Below are positions 27,544 to 34,881 of a stretch of DNA of 43,019 nt, piece by piece. Position 1 is the first letter of the stretch; each line of letters begins with the position of its first letter. Source of the DNA: Akkermansia muciniphila (GTDB taxonomy: Bacteria; Verrucomicrobiota; Verrucomicrobiia; Limisphaerales; UBA9464); assembly GCA_945898055.1 (NCBI GenBank), contig CAMDGV010000037.1, positions 1 to 43,019 of the forward strand, read 5' to 3'. Both the position numbers and the translations under genes were made by a program. The notes under the pieces are model-generated. The model saw nothing but the letters and a program-made list of their open reading frames with translations. It did not search any database and was not told the origin of the DNA.

Positions 27544-28230
27544 TCAATTTGGCGTGCTGACGGCGGCGAGGGCCTCTTTGGCTCGCTGGATTTTACGGAG
27601 AATTTCCTCGCCTTCGGCTTTCCAGACGTAGCGCTTCGGTTCGAGATCGCGTTGCGCGAGGTAGGCCTCGATCGATTCGACCAGTTCGCCGATGCTTGCA
27701 AAGCTTCCATCACGGATGCAGTCCACCGTCAGGTCGCGGAAGAAGCACTCGACGAGATTGATCCACGAGGACGAGGTGGGGGTGAAATGCATGACGATGC
27801 GCTCTACCCCGTGTGCCTTGCGGTGGCGCGGGTTGATCCATTTGATCCAGCTCTTCACCTTCGGATGCTTGTGGGTGGAGTAGTTGTCGACGATGAGATG
27901 CAGGGTGAGGCCCGCGGGCGTCTGCTTTTCCAGATGTTTGATGAACTCCAGCCATTCTTGGTGGGTGTGGCGCTCGGCGGTCTGACGGAAAATCTGGCCG
28001 TCCAAATAACTGAGGGCGGCGAACAGGGTGACGGTGCCGTGGCGGACGTAGTCGTGAGTGCCGGTCCGCACGCGGTGCGGCCCGAGCGGCAGCGCAGGTT
28101 GGGTCCGTTCCAGCGCCTGACATTGGCTTTTTTCGTCACAGCATAACACCAGCGAGCGCTCGGGAGGATTCAGGTAGAGTCCGATCACATCCCAGAACTT
28201 GGCTGCGAAATCCTTGTCGTTGGAGACCTT
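27544..28230 (-). CDS. IS630 transposase, catalytic half (frame 2)
   Basis: About 228 codons from the shift point at 28230. The DDE triad is visible: [15 protein letters not shown] (first Asp), [19 protein letters not shown] (second Asp) and [15 protein letters not shown] (Glu). [20 protein letters not shown] continues directly from the first frame, so the two frames encode one protein of about 370 residues joined by a +1 shift. The frame also runs upstream to 28500 out of register with the family and that part is shadow. Confidence 0.85.
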   Translation of the reverse strand, partial: KVSNDKDFAAKFWDVIGLYLNPPERSLVLCCDEKSQCQALERTQPALPLGPHRVRTGTHDYVRHGTVTLFAALSYLDGQIFRQTAERHTHQEWLEFIKHLEKQTPAGLTLHLIVDNYSTHKHPKVKSWIKWINPRHRKAHGVERIVMHFTPTSSSWINLVECFFRDLTVDCIRDGSFASIGELVESIEAYLAQRDLEPKRYVWKAEGEEILRKIQRAKEALAAVSTPN

Positions 28231-28660
28231 AAAAGGTGCGCGTGACGTGCGGCTTGATGTCGTTGGCGCGCCACAGGCGCTGTACGGTGTTGGCAGAAAC
28301 GCCTTTGGCCTTGGCCATGCTGCGGGATGACCATTGGGTTCGCCCCGGCGGCGGCGTTGTCGCCTCGGTGATGATGGCGGCACGGGTTTGCGCCGAAATC
28401 GCCGGCTTTCGTCCGGAGCGTTTGGCTTCGGCAAGGCCCGCAACGCCGTGCTGCATGAACCGCTTTTCCCACTTGGCCACCACCGGTCGGTTGATGCCAA
28501 CCTGATCCGCGGTCTGCTGCTGGCTGCGGCCCTCGGCGCGGGCGAGGATGATCTTCGCCCGCCTGACGTCCCGCTGCGCCGCCTTGTTTTTTTTGATCAT
28601 GGATTGAAGTTCCTGCTGCTGGGCGGGACTGATCGATAGCGGGCGAATCGGACGGGCCAT
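28229..28660 (-). CDS. IS630 transposase, DNA-binding half (frame 1)
   Basis: This frame has 143 codons. It starts [20 protein letters not shown] and contains two helix-turn-helix units ([20 protein letters not shown] and the [17 protein letters not shown] segment) that bind the terminal repeats. It ends HVTRTF then TAA, where the shift to the catalytic frame occurs at TTT TAA (28234-28229). Confidence 0.85.
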   Translation of the reverse strand: MARPIRPLSISPAQQQELQSMIKKNKAAQRDVRRAKIILARAEGRSQQQTADQVGINRPVVAKWEKRFMQHGVAGLAEAKRSGRKPAISAQTRAAIITEATTPPPGRTQWSSRSMAKAKGVSANTVQRLWRANDIKPHVTRTF

Positions 28661-28723
28661 GCGCGCTTTCTACACCTCCCGCTTATTTTGTATAGATATT
28701 TCTAACCCGGCAACAGGAGGTAA

Positions 28724-29454
28724 CTTGCCGCCACCTACTTTACCCACGCAGGCCTCCCTCTTTTAGCGGGGCGTGGCAGTTTCGCTGACGACGTTCAACC
28801 CGCACTCTCCGTCGAGGAAAGTGTCCGCAGACATAAACACCATCACTACGCCCTCCGACGCCTTCATCAACTTTTTGTTGCTCGAATTACTTCGGAACCG
28901 TTGTACGAACTCAAAATGGCTTGGAGTCACCAGGGTTGGGTTTGCGCAGAACACGTCGCCGCTCTCCGCGCACGGGTCGGCGAAATGCGAGAACCGCCTC
29001 TGGGTCTCGTAAAAGTTCCGCATCCAGCTCTCGAATTCATCTTCGATGAACTTCTCGCAGCTCCACTTCCTGAGCTTCTTCGCCTCTACGAAACGGTCCT
29101 CCCCGCGGTTCGAGAGGCGCAGCAGCCTCATTTTAGAGAAACTCACTTACTCGCCGATCAACCGACGCGACGCCTCATACGGTTCGCCCTGATTGACCTG
29201 GACGAGATTCTCGAATACGGGAGCAAGGCTATCGCCGCACTCGTCACACCCGAGAATCGCGCCGCAGCAACCCAGTTTCTCGAAACCCTGCACTCAGCCC
29301 TCGCCTTTGTCGGTGGGACTGACGGCACATCGCCTCAGGGAACCTCGATTCCCCCCGGCTCTTTTCCTCTAAACCTCGGCGTTACGACGGTATTCCACAG
29401 CGTGACGCTCGGTTTCCTTGGTGGAGCTTCTTTCCTTATTTCTATCCTCAGTGA
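28724..29454 (+). pseudogene. Frameshifted helical-protein gene beside the IS630
   Basis: A plus-strand frame without start codon is open from 28724 and reads GRGSFADDVQPALSVEESVR, YALRRLHQLFVARITSEPLY, ELKMAWSHQGWVCAEHVAAL, RARVGEMREPPLG, then PLADQ-like LADQPTRRLIRFALIDLDEI. This looks like an uncharacterised, mostly helical family in Planctomycetota and Verrucomicrobiota; I cannot name it. An AGGAGG at 28715-28720 followed by TTG at 28725 is in another frame, so a one-base change probably separates the start from the body. Near 29365 a second shift leads into KPRRYDGIPQRDARFPWW and a TGA at 29452-29454, the natural-looking C-terminus. Two frameshifts make it a pseudogene. The IS630 right end lies 20 bases upstream, so its promoter was probably lost to the insertion. 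Confidence 0.6.
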
Positions 29455-29572
29455 CCCGAATTTCTGTTTCTAAGTCTCAACTTCTTATCAACTCCGAAAA
29501 TATTTTTCGTAAAACTAGATGTCTCTTTTAAAAGACTTTGAAAGAAAGATCTTTTCAATAAAAATTTAGTAG

Positions 29573-29578
29573 TATAAT
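29573..29578 (+). promoter_or_regulatory. Probable -10 box of the pseudopilin gene
   Basis: A perfect TATAAT lies in an AT-rich stretch, ending eight bases before the ATG at 29587. No good -35 box is at standard spacing; TCTTTT lies 17 bases upstream. If used, transcription would begin at or next to the start codon, giving a leaderless mRNA. Confidence 0.4.
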
Positions 29579-29586
29579 TGACCTTG

Positions 29587-30489
29587 ATGATCACCTCCCG
29601 CCCGGCAAAACTATTCCCTAGCTGCAGAGGTTTTACTTTAATTGAGCTCTTGGTGGTCATTGCCATCATTGCCATCCTCGCCGGGATGCTTCTCCCCGCG
29701 CTCGGTCGGGCAAAATTGAAGGCTCAAGGAATTCAATGCCTTAACAATATGAAGCAACTACAGTTGGCATTCCACCTGTACGCCGACGATTATCGGGGTA
29801 ATTACTTCCCCAACACCTACGGTGGCGACGGTTGGATTAGAGGGAATGTGGATCAGGACGGCAACAATCCAGCAAACTGGGATGTCAACACGCTGTTAGA
29901 TCCCAAGACAGCCGTTCTGGGCCCTTATACTAAATCGCCTGGGATCTACCATTGCCCTGGCGACTGGGTCACGCTGAAGCGCGCCGGTGCAAGCTACCGG
30001 CGCATCCGCAGTGTCGCCGCCAGCCAAGCCGTCGGCAGTTGGTCAGACAATACACCGACGAAGGGGTACTGGCTGGACAGCGCTGATGTGGGTGGCACAA
30101 AGAACCCCGGGGGTAAATGGCGAGTTTTTGCTCGCGACTCGGATGTCCTGAAGTCCTCGCAAACTTGGGTGTTTATCGACGAACATCCCGCCAGTATTAA
30201 CGATGGCGGGTTCGGATTTCGGATGTCGGACACGCCAGCACAGACGGCCAGCCAAGGTTGGGTCGACTTCCCCGCCGGTTTTCACGGTGGAGCTGCCTCG
30301 CTCTCCTTCATTGATGGCCACGGTGAACTGCATAAGTGGGTCGAAAAACCTCAGGCGGGTAAAAGGGGGTTCGATGCCAAAGTGTTAGATTATTCCTTAC
30401 TGAATGACGGTAAGTTTGCAAACAACCGGGATATTTGGTGGATGAATGAGCGAACGTCAACGTACGACAACGGCACGGATCCCTTCTAA
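29587..30489 (+). CDS. Type II pseudopilin of the H-X9-DG family
   Basis: The product has 300 residues from the ATG at 29587. The leader ends in [20 protein letters not shown] with the cleavage Gly and Glu+5, followed by [20 protein letters not shown]. The globular part has [16 protein letters not shown] and closes with [20 protein letters not shown], where His, nine residues on, and DG give the signature exactly. It resembles the pseudopilin at 19303 closely at the N-terminus but little in the middle, so the loci are old paralogues. No other type II secretion genes are near. There is no visible ribosome binding site, which agrees with a leaderless transcript (see TATAAT at 29573). A TTG nine bases upstream is a less likely start. 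Confidence 0.85.
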   Translation: MITSRPAKLFPSCRGFTLIELLVVIAIIAILAGMLLPALGRAKLKAQGIQCLNNMKQLQLAFHLYADDYRGNYFPNTYGGDGWIRGNVDQDGNNPANWDVNTLLDPKTAVLGPYTKSPGIYHCPGDWVTLKRAGASYRRIRSVAASQAVGSWSDNTPTKGYWLDSADVGGTKNPGGKWRVFARDSDVLKSSQTWVFIDEHPASINDGGFGFRMSDTPAQTASQGWVDFPAGFHGGAASLSFIDGHGELHKWVEKPQAGKRGFDAKVLDYSLLNDGKFANNRDIWWMNERTSTYDNGTDPF

Positions 30490-31428
30490 CCAAGCGCTCT
30501 GAGGCGCTCTCGATGAACCGTTTTTGGAATGGAATTTCCGATCTGCCACAACTTTCGAATGAGGCCGTTGCGGTCGAGTTACTAACCTTCGGTTAATGTA
30601 ACAAACTCAGATCGAAAATTAACTCTAGTTTCTGTCTTTCCTATCGGACCTGCTCCGTTTGCGGAAAGCCAAGCCTGAGGCAGACGTTCGTAGTAGCGTC
30701 TGACCGGTTTGTCACTAATTGGGGAGTCATCGCGCCCGTGACCGCGCCCGAGCCAAAGAAAAAGTCGCCTCTGTTTTATAAACGCTTTGTTTCAATAAAA
30801 ATCTTTGTTGACGAAAGGAAAGGTCGGACGTTGTGGTGGGTAAAGCAGAGGCTTTGCTCCCAAATATCTCTTGTATTGGAGGGGAATTCCGAGGGAGCTC
30901 TCCCGATTGTGTTCACCTGGCAACCCTGGGCGAAATCGTTAATAGTCCCCTAATCCGCCGCGCTTTGCCGCGGCCCAGATAAATTTTTGTCGGAACAAGA
31001 GATCAGCAACTATGCGTTGGCGGAGGATCGAGCGGCCCCACGATCTCGGAGGTTCCAGTCCAGAGCGATCTTCTCCCTCGACGGCTTATTTTGTGCGGAG
31101 ACGCCGCAGTCCGGTATAAAATTTGTTGGGTGGATTAAAGTCTATTTTAACGATCAAAATTAAGGTACAAGTCCTGCAACTTATTCCGTTTCTGCGACCT
31201 TTCATGGTTTTGCTTGAGCGCCCGGTGCTTCTCCAATTGCATTGTTGCGCATCCATCGTTGTAAGGCCCCGTTGGCTCCTTTCGAGATTCCGAAATGCGA
31301 TCGGTTATCAGTCTCTTTGAGTGTCCCACTTGTTTCTCTTCTCAATCGGGCCGTTACCGCCCGCTTCCCTAGATTATTCTGCTTCCCTTCAACTCGACTT
31401 CTAAACCGTCGACCGGCAGCATAAAGCA
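30490..31428. other. Long non-coding stretch
   Basis: About 940 bases without a recognisable gene. The short frames present have no domains or ribosome binding sites. I see no tRNA-like or riboswitch-like pattern. It may contain old gene remains too decayed to identify, and the promoter of the LVIVD gene. Confidence 0.4.
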
Positions 31429-32022
31429 ATGTATCTCACTTTAAAGCGCAGCGTGGCGCCTAGAAGAGGGCTCCGCTGGTGGGCGGTGCTGCCGATCCTG
31501 CTGGTCGCGTGGGCGCGGTTGCAGGCAGCCACCCAAACGCTGAGTTGGATTTCGCCGGCGGAGGACAGGCCCTTGATTTGGGGCAGAGCCTATCCGCTCA
31601 TGGCCCAGACGAGCAGCGGTCTGCCGGTGACCTTCCGGGTCTTGTCCAGTCCGGCCTTCATCGTCGACGGAGCAGTCACCGCCACCAATGCGGACACCAT
31701 CACGCAGGTGGCCGAACAGGCGGGCAGTCTCCAGTTCGACCTGGTTAGCCTTACTCGTAGCCTGAATCAGACCACACTTTCGTCTATGCGCCGGGGCGGT
31801 TACGAGACCAGCGGTTCTGCCTGCGCCGTGCAGGTGGTGGGGAAGCTTACCTACGTCGCCGCTGATACTGCGGGCCTGCAGTTGATCGAGGTGAGTGATC
31901 CGGCCAAAGCCCGTGAGGATCGGAGGCTACGACAGCCTCGGGTTGGCGCGGGGGTGCGGTTGGAGGGTGGACGCGCTCAGCGCGGTCTTCCGGCGGGATG
32001 CTGCGTTCCCAATCGACATTAA
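31429..32022 (+). pseudogene. Truncated, frameshifted LVIVD-repeat protein
   Basis: It starts with a signal peptide (LRWWAVLPILLVAWARLQAA) and an Ig-like domain (LPVTFRVLSSPAFIVDGAVT), as in long secreted LVIVD proteins. One LVIVD-type repeat is intact: GGYETSGSACAVQVVGKLTY then VAADTAGLQLIEVSDPAK. The next repeat (PVRIGGYDSLGLARG) is found in the +1 frame from about 31910, and VRLEGGRA returns to the first frame at about 31955, so two small indels flank it. Normal members continue for several hundred residues of repeats; here everything ends at 32022 and a strong terminator follows at 32093. A large internal deletion plus indels has killed the gene. Confidence 0.7.
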
Positions 32023-32092
32023 AACCGATCCGACTCGGATCTCATCTTTGTGGCGGGATTTATCTAATCGGTTGAGGAGTCTAATTGACGCC

Positions 32093-32116
32093 CGAGGGAA
32101 GTCTCCCTCGTTTTTT
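32093..32116 (+). terminator. Rho-independent terminator behind the LVIVD pseudogene
   Basis: CGAGGGA (32093-32099), loop AGTC, TCCCTCG (32104-32110), then six T. A perfect seven-base GC-rich stem. The same hairpin could serve the minus strand only poorly, because the T run is on this side. Confidence 0.85.
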
Positions 32117-32150
32117 CCAATGGTCACCGGCCTTTAATTCAATGGCAGAA

Positions 32151-33284
32151 TCAACCATCCTTGGTCGAGGTGCGGCGCGTCATGACCGGACTCTTGAGTT
32201 TTTGGTAGAGTTTAAGGCCGCGCTGGGCAGTAGAGGCCCATGTGAAATGGGTCTGCACATGGGCCTGTGCTTGGGCCCCTAGAGTCGCTGCGAGTTTGGG
32301 GTTGAAGACCAGTTCGTCGATACGGCGTCTTAATATTTCACGATCGTAGGGAGGAACTAGGTATCCAGTGACGCCCTCCACGACGAGTTCAGGTAGGCTG
32401 GTGATGCGGGTGACAATCACCGGTTTACCTGCGGCCATCCCTTCGAGACAAACTAGGCCGAGCAGTTCTGGTTTGGGGCCGGCAGGAATCGAGGGCTGGA
32501 GAACTACATTGGCACCAGTGTATTGCCGTCGAAGCTCCGAATCATCGGCATCCTCAATAAAAAGGACTTTTTTGCCAACCGCAGCCAGTTTGAGTTGTTG
32601 AAAATAGACTGGGTCATAAGGTCGCCCAACAATTCTCAAGGGAGTCTGAGGGGAGATGGATTCGATGAGTTCAAGAACTCCCTTATGACGTAGCAACCTG
32701 CCGACGAAGAGTGCGTAGCCTTCAAAGCGAGGGGTAGAATTGCTGTGAAGAGCGTGATCGGCACCGCCGAAGAGGAGGGTTGACGGTTGACTGTAACCTG
32801 GCAGTTGAGTCGCCGCATAGGCGGAAAGGTGGGCTATTCCATGGGCCCAGCGATAGAGTCCCCGTTGAAACCCTTGGTAGATGAGCCGGGTCGAAAGGCA
32901 AGGAGCCCCGCCACCAACGTCGGTGAGGACGACTTTTTGGCCACGAATGAGGGCCGAGAGCATGAGTAAATCAGCGGGTGGCGTGGGGAACCACATGATG
33001 TGGAATACATCATAGTGGGCCAATTCGTTCCAAGTAGATCGGGACGGATGAAGGATCCAATTTGGGTGAATCGAATGGACGGGAAAAGTACGAACTTCGA
33101 GCGATCCATCTTGGGTGGAAGTGGTTGCGGGAAGGGTACCAAAAAAGGCTAGAGTCGTTGGGGTAAATTTCGCGAGTGCTCGAGCATATTCGAGAGCGTA
33201 ACGCTCGCCCCCACCGGTGGTCTGGTGCCCTACATAGCAGGTGGGGGGCAGGATCAGTACACGAGATTGGGATGGAGGCTTCAG
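32151..33284 (-). CDS. GT4-type glycosyltransferase with probable CTG start
   Basis: The product has 377 residues if read from the CTG at 33284. Early residues VLILPPTCYVGHQTTGGGER are the N-terminal Rossmann strand and glycine loop of GT4 enzymes. The C-terminal domain has ALFVGRLLRHKGVLELI, LRIVGRP, and the nucleotide-sugar binding motif PELLGLVCLEGMAAGKPVIV with the conserved E-x7-E pair. No ATG, GTG or TTG exists in this frame between the preceding stop and 33023, where a TTG would delete the first 87 residues including the glycine loop. The CTG overlaps the Sua5 stop codon as CTGA, exactly where ATGA coupling is usual. It probably transfers a sugar from a nucleotide donor to a glycan or lipid; the acceptor is unknown. 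Confidence 0.75.
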   Translation of the reverse strand: MKPPSQSRVLILPPTCYVGHQTTGGGERYALEYARALAKFTPTTLAFFGTLPATTSTQDGSLEVRTFPVHSIHPNWILHPSRSTWNELAHYDVFHIMWFPTPPADLLMLSALIRGQKVVLTDVGGGAPCLSTRLIYQGFQRGLYRWAHGIAHLSAYAATQLPGYSQPSTLLFGGADHALHSNSTPRFEGYALFVGRLLRHKGVLELIESISPQTPLRIVGRPYDPVYFQQLKLAAVGKKVLFIEDADDSELRRQYTGANVVLQPSIPAGPKPELLGLVCLEGMAAGKPVIVTRITSLPELVVEGVTGYLVPPYDREILRRRIDELVFNPKLAATLGAQAQAHVQTHFTWASTAQRGLKLYQKLKSPVMTRRTSTKDG

Positions 33285-34324
33285 GCGTAGTTGAGTGAAG
33301 TGGGAGACGACGAAGCCCGCGCGAGCCGATCCCTAATACCTTCCCATTCCGGTGCGGTTGGAACGGATTCAATCACAATCAGCGCGGCATTCAATTGATC
33401 GCAGGCGTGCAAATATCCGAACAAGGCGCGAGCAAAGGCTTCGGGATCGTCGGGAATAAAGGAAGTCTGTGGGAAGAGAGAGAGAGAGGGGATTCGTGTA
33501 TGAGCAAGAATATGGATACGGTCTTTGGGGAAATTGGAGTCAGCTAGTTGGTGTACTAGATCCCCGTCGCTTGTCCAATTTAGTACCCTTAACGGGGCTC
33601 TTGGCGAGTAGTGGCGAGTGAGTTGACCTGGACTCCTGAGAATTGAGGTTGTTGTCGCATGGAGAGGAGATCCTGAATCCAAGGTAAAATCTTCGAGTGC
33701 CGTCTTAATTTGATCTGCGTGAATGATGCCGGGTCGTAAGATCCGTGCTGAGGGTCCTGTGACATCGATCACCGTGCTCTCAATTCCGACTGCACAGTGT
33801 CCCCCATCGACGATGAGGGGGATTCGTTCTCCAAGGCCTAAAATTACATGTTCCGCTGAGGTGGGTGAAAGAGAATTGGAGGGGTTGGCACTGGGAGCGG
33901 CCAGTGGAAATCCGCAGGCGCGAATCACGGCCTGCATGAACGGATGCGAGGGCCAACGGATGCCTACAGTGTTGCCGCCGGCTGAGACAGTCTCTGGTAT
34001 GCGAAAGGATCGAGGGAGAACGAGGGTCATTGGTCCTGGCCAGAAACGTGAGGCAAGGCGATCGGCGAGTGGTGGCCACTCGGTGCAGCATTCTCTCGCC
34101 ATCGTCGCGCTGGCGACATGGACGATTACTGGATTGTAAGCGGGTCGCCCTTTGACCGCATAGATTGCGGCGACGGCCGAGTTGGAGAAGGCATTAGCAG
34201 CGAGGCCGTAGACCGTCTCGGTTGGAAGCCCGACCACACCGCCCGATTTAAGGATATCGACGGCACGACGGACAGCCTCTGCAAACAGGGCAGGGGAGTG
34301 AGTAGTAAGAACCTCAGCAGGCAT
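33281..34324 (-). CDS. Sua5-type L-threonylcarbamoyladenylate synthase
   Basis: The product has 347 residues, the length of the two-domain Sua5 form rather than the short TsaC/YrdC form. The YrdC domain (about 15-210) has GGVVGLPTETVYGLAANA, YAVKGRPAYNPVIVHV, PGPMTLVLP and PLAAPSANPSNSLSPTSAEH. The Sua5 domain follows after SPGQLTRHYSPRAPL, the characteristic linker that closes the active site. The enzyme makes threonylcarbamoyl-AMP from threonine, bicarbonate and ATP in the cytoplasm, the first step of the universal t6A37 tRNA modification. Its TGA overlaps the glycosyltransferase start (CTGA). The other t6A genes (tsaD, tsaB, tsaE) are not in the window. The ATG is at 34324. Confidence 0.92.
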   Translation of the reverse strand: MPAEVLTTHSPALFAEAVRRAVDILKSGGVVGLPTETVYGLAANAFSNSAVAAIYAVKGRPAYNPVIVHVASATMARECCTEWPPLADRLASRFWPGPMTLVLPRSFRIPETVSAGGNTVGIRWPSHPFMQAVIRACGFPLAAPSANPSNSLSPTSAEHVILGLGERIPLIVDGGHCAVGIESTVIDVTGPSARILRPGIIHADQIKTALEDFTLDSGSPLHATTTSILRSPGQLTRHYSPRAPLRVLNWTSDGDLVHQLADSNFPKDRIHILAHTRIPSLSLFPQTSFIPDDPEAFARALFGYLHACDQLNAALIVIESVPTAPEWEGIRDRLARASSSPTSLNYA

Positions 34325-34400
34325 CGGTTGGAGTAAGACTAGCGAAGTAAAATTTTTGGGGAAATGAGAATGCGCGCACCTTTTTAAGGCTCGATAAGTG

Positions 34401-34425
34401 AGTCGGAGAGCTAGGGGCAGGCTAG
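34401..34425 (+). repeat. AGTCCGAGAGCG-type repeat, copy A
   Basis: AGTCGGAGAGCTAGGGGCAG plus GCTAG. It shares AGTC-GAGAGC and AGG-CAGGCTAG with copies B and C, and lies just upstream of the Sua5 gene. Confidence 0.7.
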
Positions 34426-34426
34426 C

Positions 34427-34457
34427 AGTCCGAGAGCGGGAGCTAGGGACAGGCTAG
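34427..34457 (+). repeat. AGTCCGAGAGCG-type repeat, copy B
   Basis: AGTCCGAGAGCGGGAGCTAG followed by GGACAGGCTAG; directly behind copy A and directly ahead of the IS630 relic. Confidence 0.75.
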
Positions 34458-34513
34458 AGCATTTTAAATAAAACTTTAGCCAGATTCGCTTGATTGGTCG
34501 CTGCGGTGGGGGG

Positions 34514-34846
34514 AAGACGCTGTCGCTGGACCTGCGGGAGAGGATCGTGACGGGCTACAATGCGCGGCAGGGCACGAGGGAAGAGGTTGCCCGGCGCTTC
34601 GGGGTATCGGTCGGCATGATGAAGAAGCTGCAGCAGCGGCGGCGGACCAACGAACTGGGCCACCGCCACCGTTTCCGGGCGGAAGGTCATGATCTTGCCC
34701 GAGTATTGGGATGGACTCGGGGCGCTGGTCGCCGCCCAACCCGACCTGACCCTAGCCCAGATCAAGGAGAAGCTGGCGATGCCCTGCACGGTGCAGGCCG
34801 CGCACCACGCGCTCGTCGCCCTCGGGCTGACCTATAAAAAAGGGAC
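34514..34846 (+). pseudogene. IS630-type transposase remnant (HTH half)
   Basis: One frame reads KTLSLDLRERIVTGYNARQG then TREEVARRFGVSVGMMKKLQ, and a second frame from 34689 reads PEYWDGLGALVAAQPDLTLA then LAMPCTVQAAHHALVALGLT and YKK. Together these are the N-terminal HTH part of an IS630-type transposase with one frameshift near 34683. All catalytic parts are gone. It is a different lineage from the full element at 27531. The remnant is bracketed by repeat copies B and C. Confidence 0.75.
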
Positions 34847-34871
34847 AGTCCGAGAGCGAGGGACAGGCTAG
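34847..34871 (+). repeat. AGTCCGAGAGCG-type repeat, copy C
   Basis: AGTCCGAGAGCGAGGGACAG plus GCTAG; it begins just after the IS630 relic and ends 11 bases before the DUF1501 stop codon. Confidence 0.75.
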
Positions 34872-34881
34872 TAGGGATAGG

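Larger units (their letters stand above)
27531..28704 (-). mobile_element. IS630-family insertion sequence
   Basis: An element of about 1.17 kb whose ends read TAGATATTCATAATCAA on the left and, on the other strand, TAGAAATATCTATACAAAA on the right: imperfect terminal inverted repeats starting with TA, the IS630 target dinucleotide. Inside are two overlapping minus-strand frames for an HTH half and a DDE half. The DDE residues are all present, so the element may be able to move if the frameshift is programmed. The ends are placed by eye and may be off by several bases. Confidence 0.7.

Noticed and set aside
27652-28146. A 164-codon plus-strand frame across the IS630.
   Set aside because: Antisense of the transposase catalytic domain.
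28763-29146. A 127-codon minus-strand frame.
   Set aside because: Opposes the plus-strand helical protein reconstruction, which has family-like sequence in three joined pieces.
30738-31424. Several 60-70 codon frames in the long gap, and a CCGCG/CGCGG hairpin near 30960.
   Set aside because: No domain or start signal in the frames; the hairpin has no T run directly behind it.
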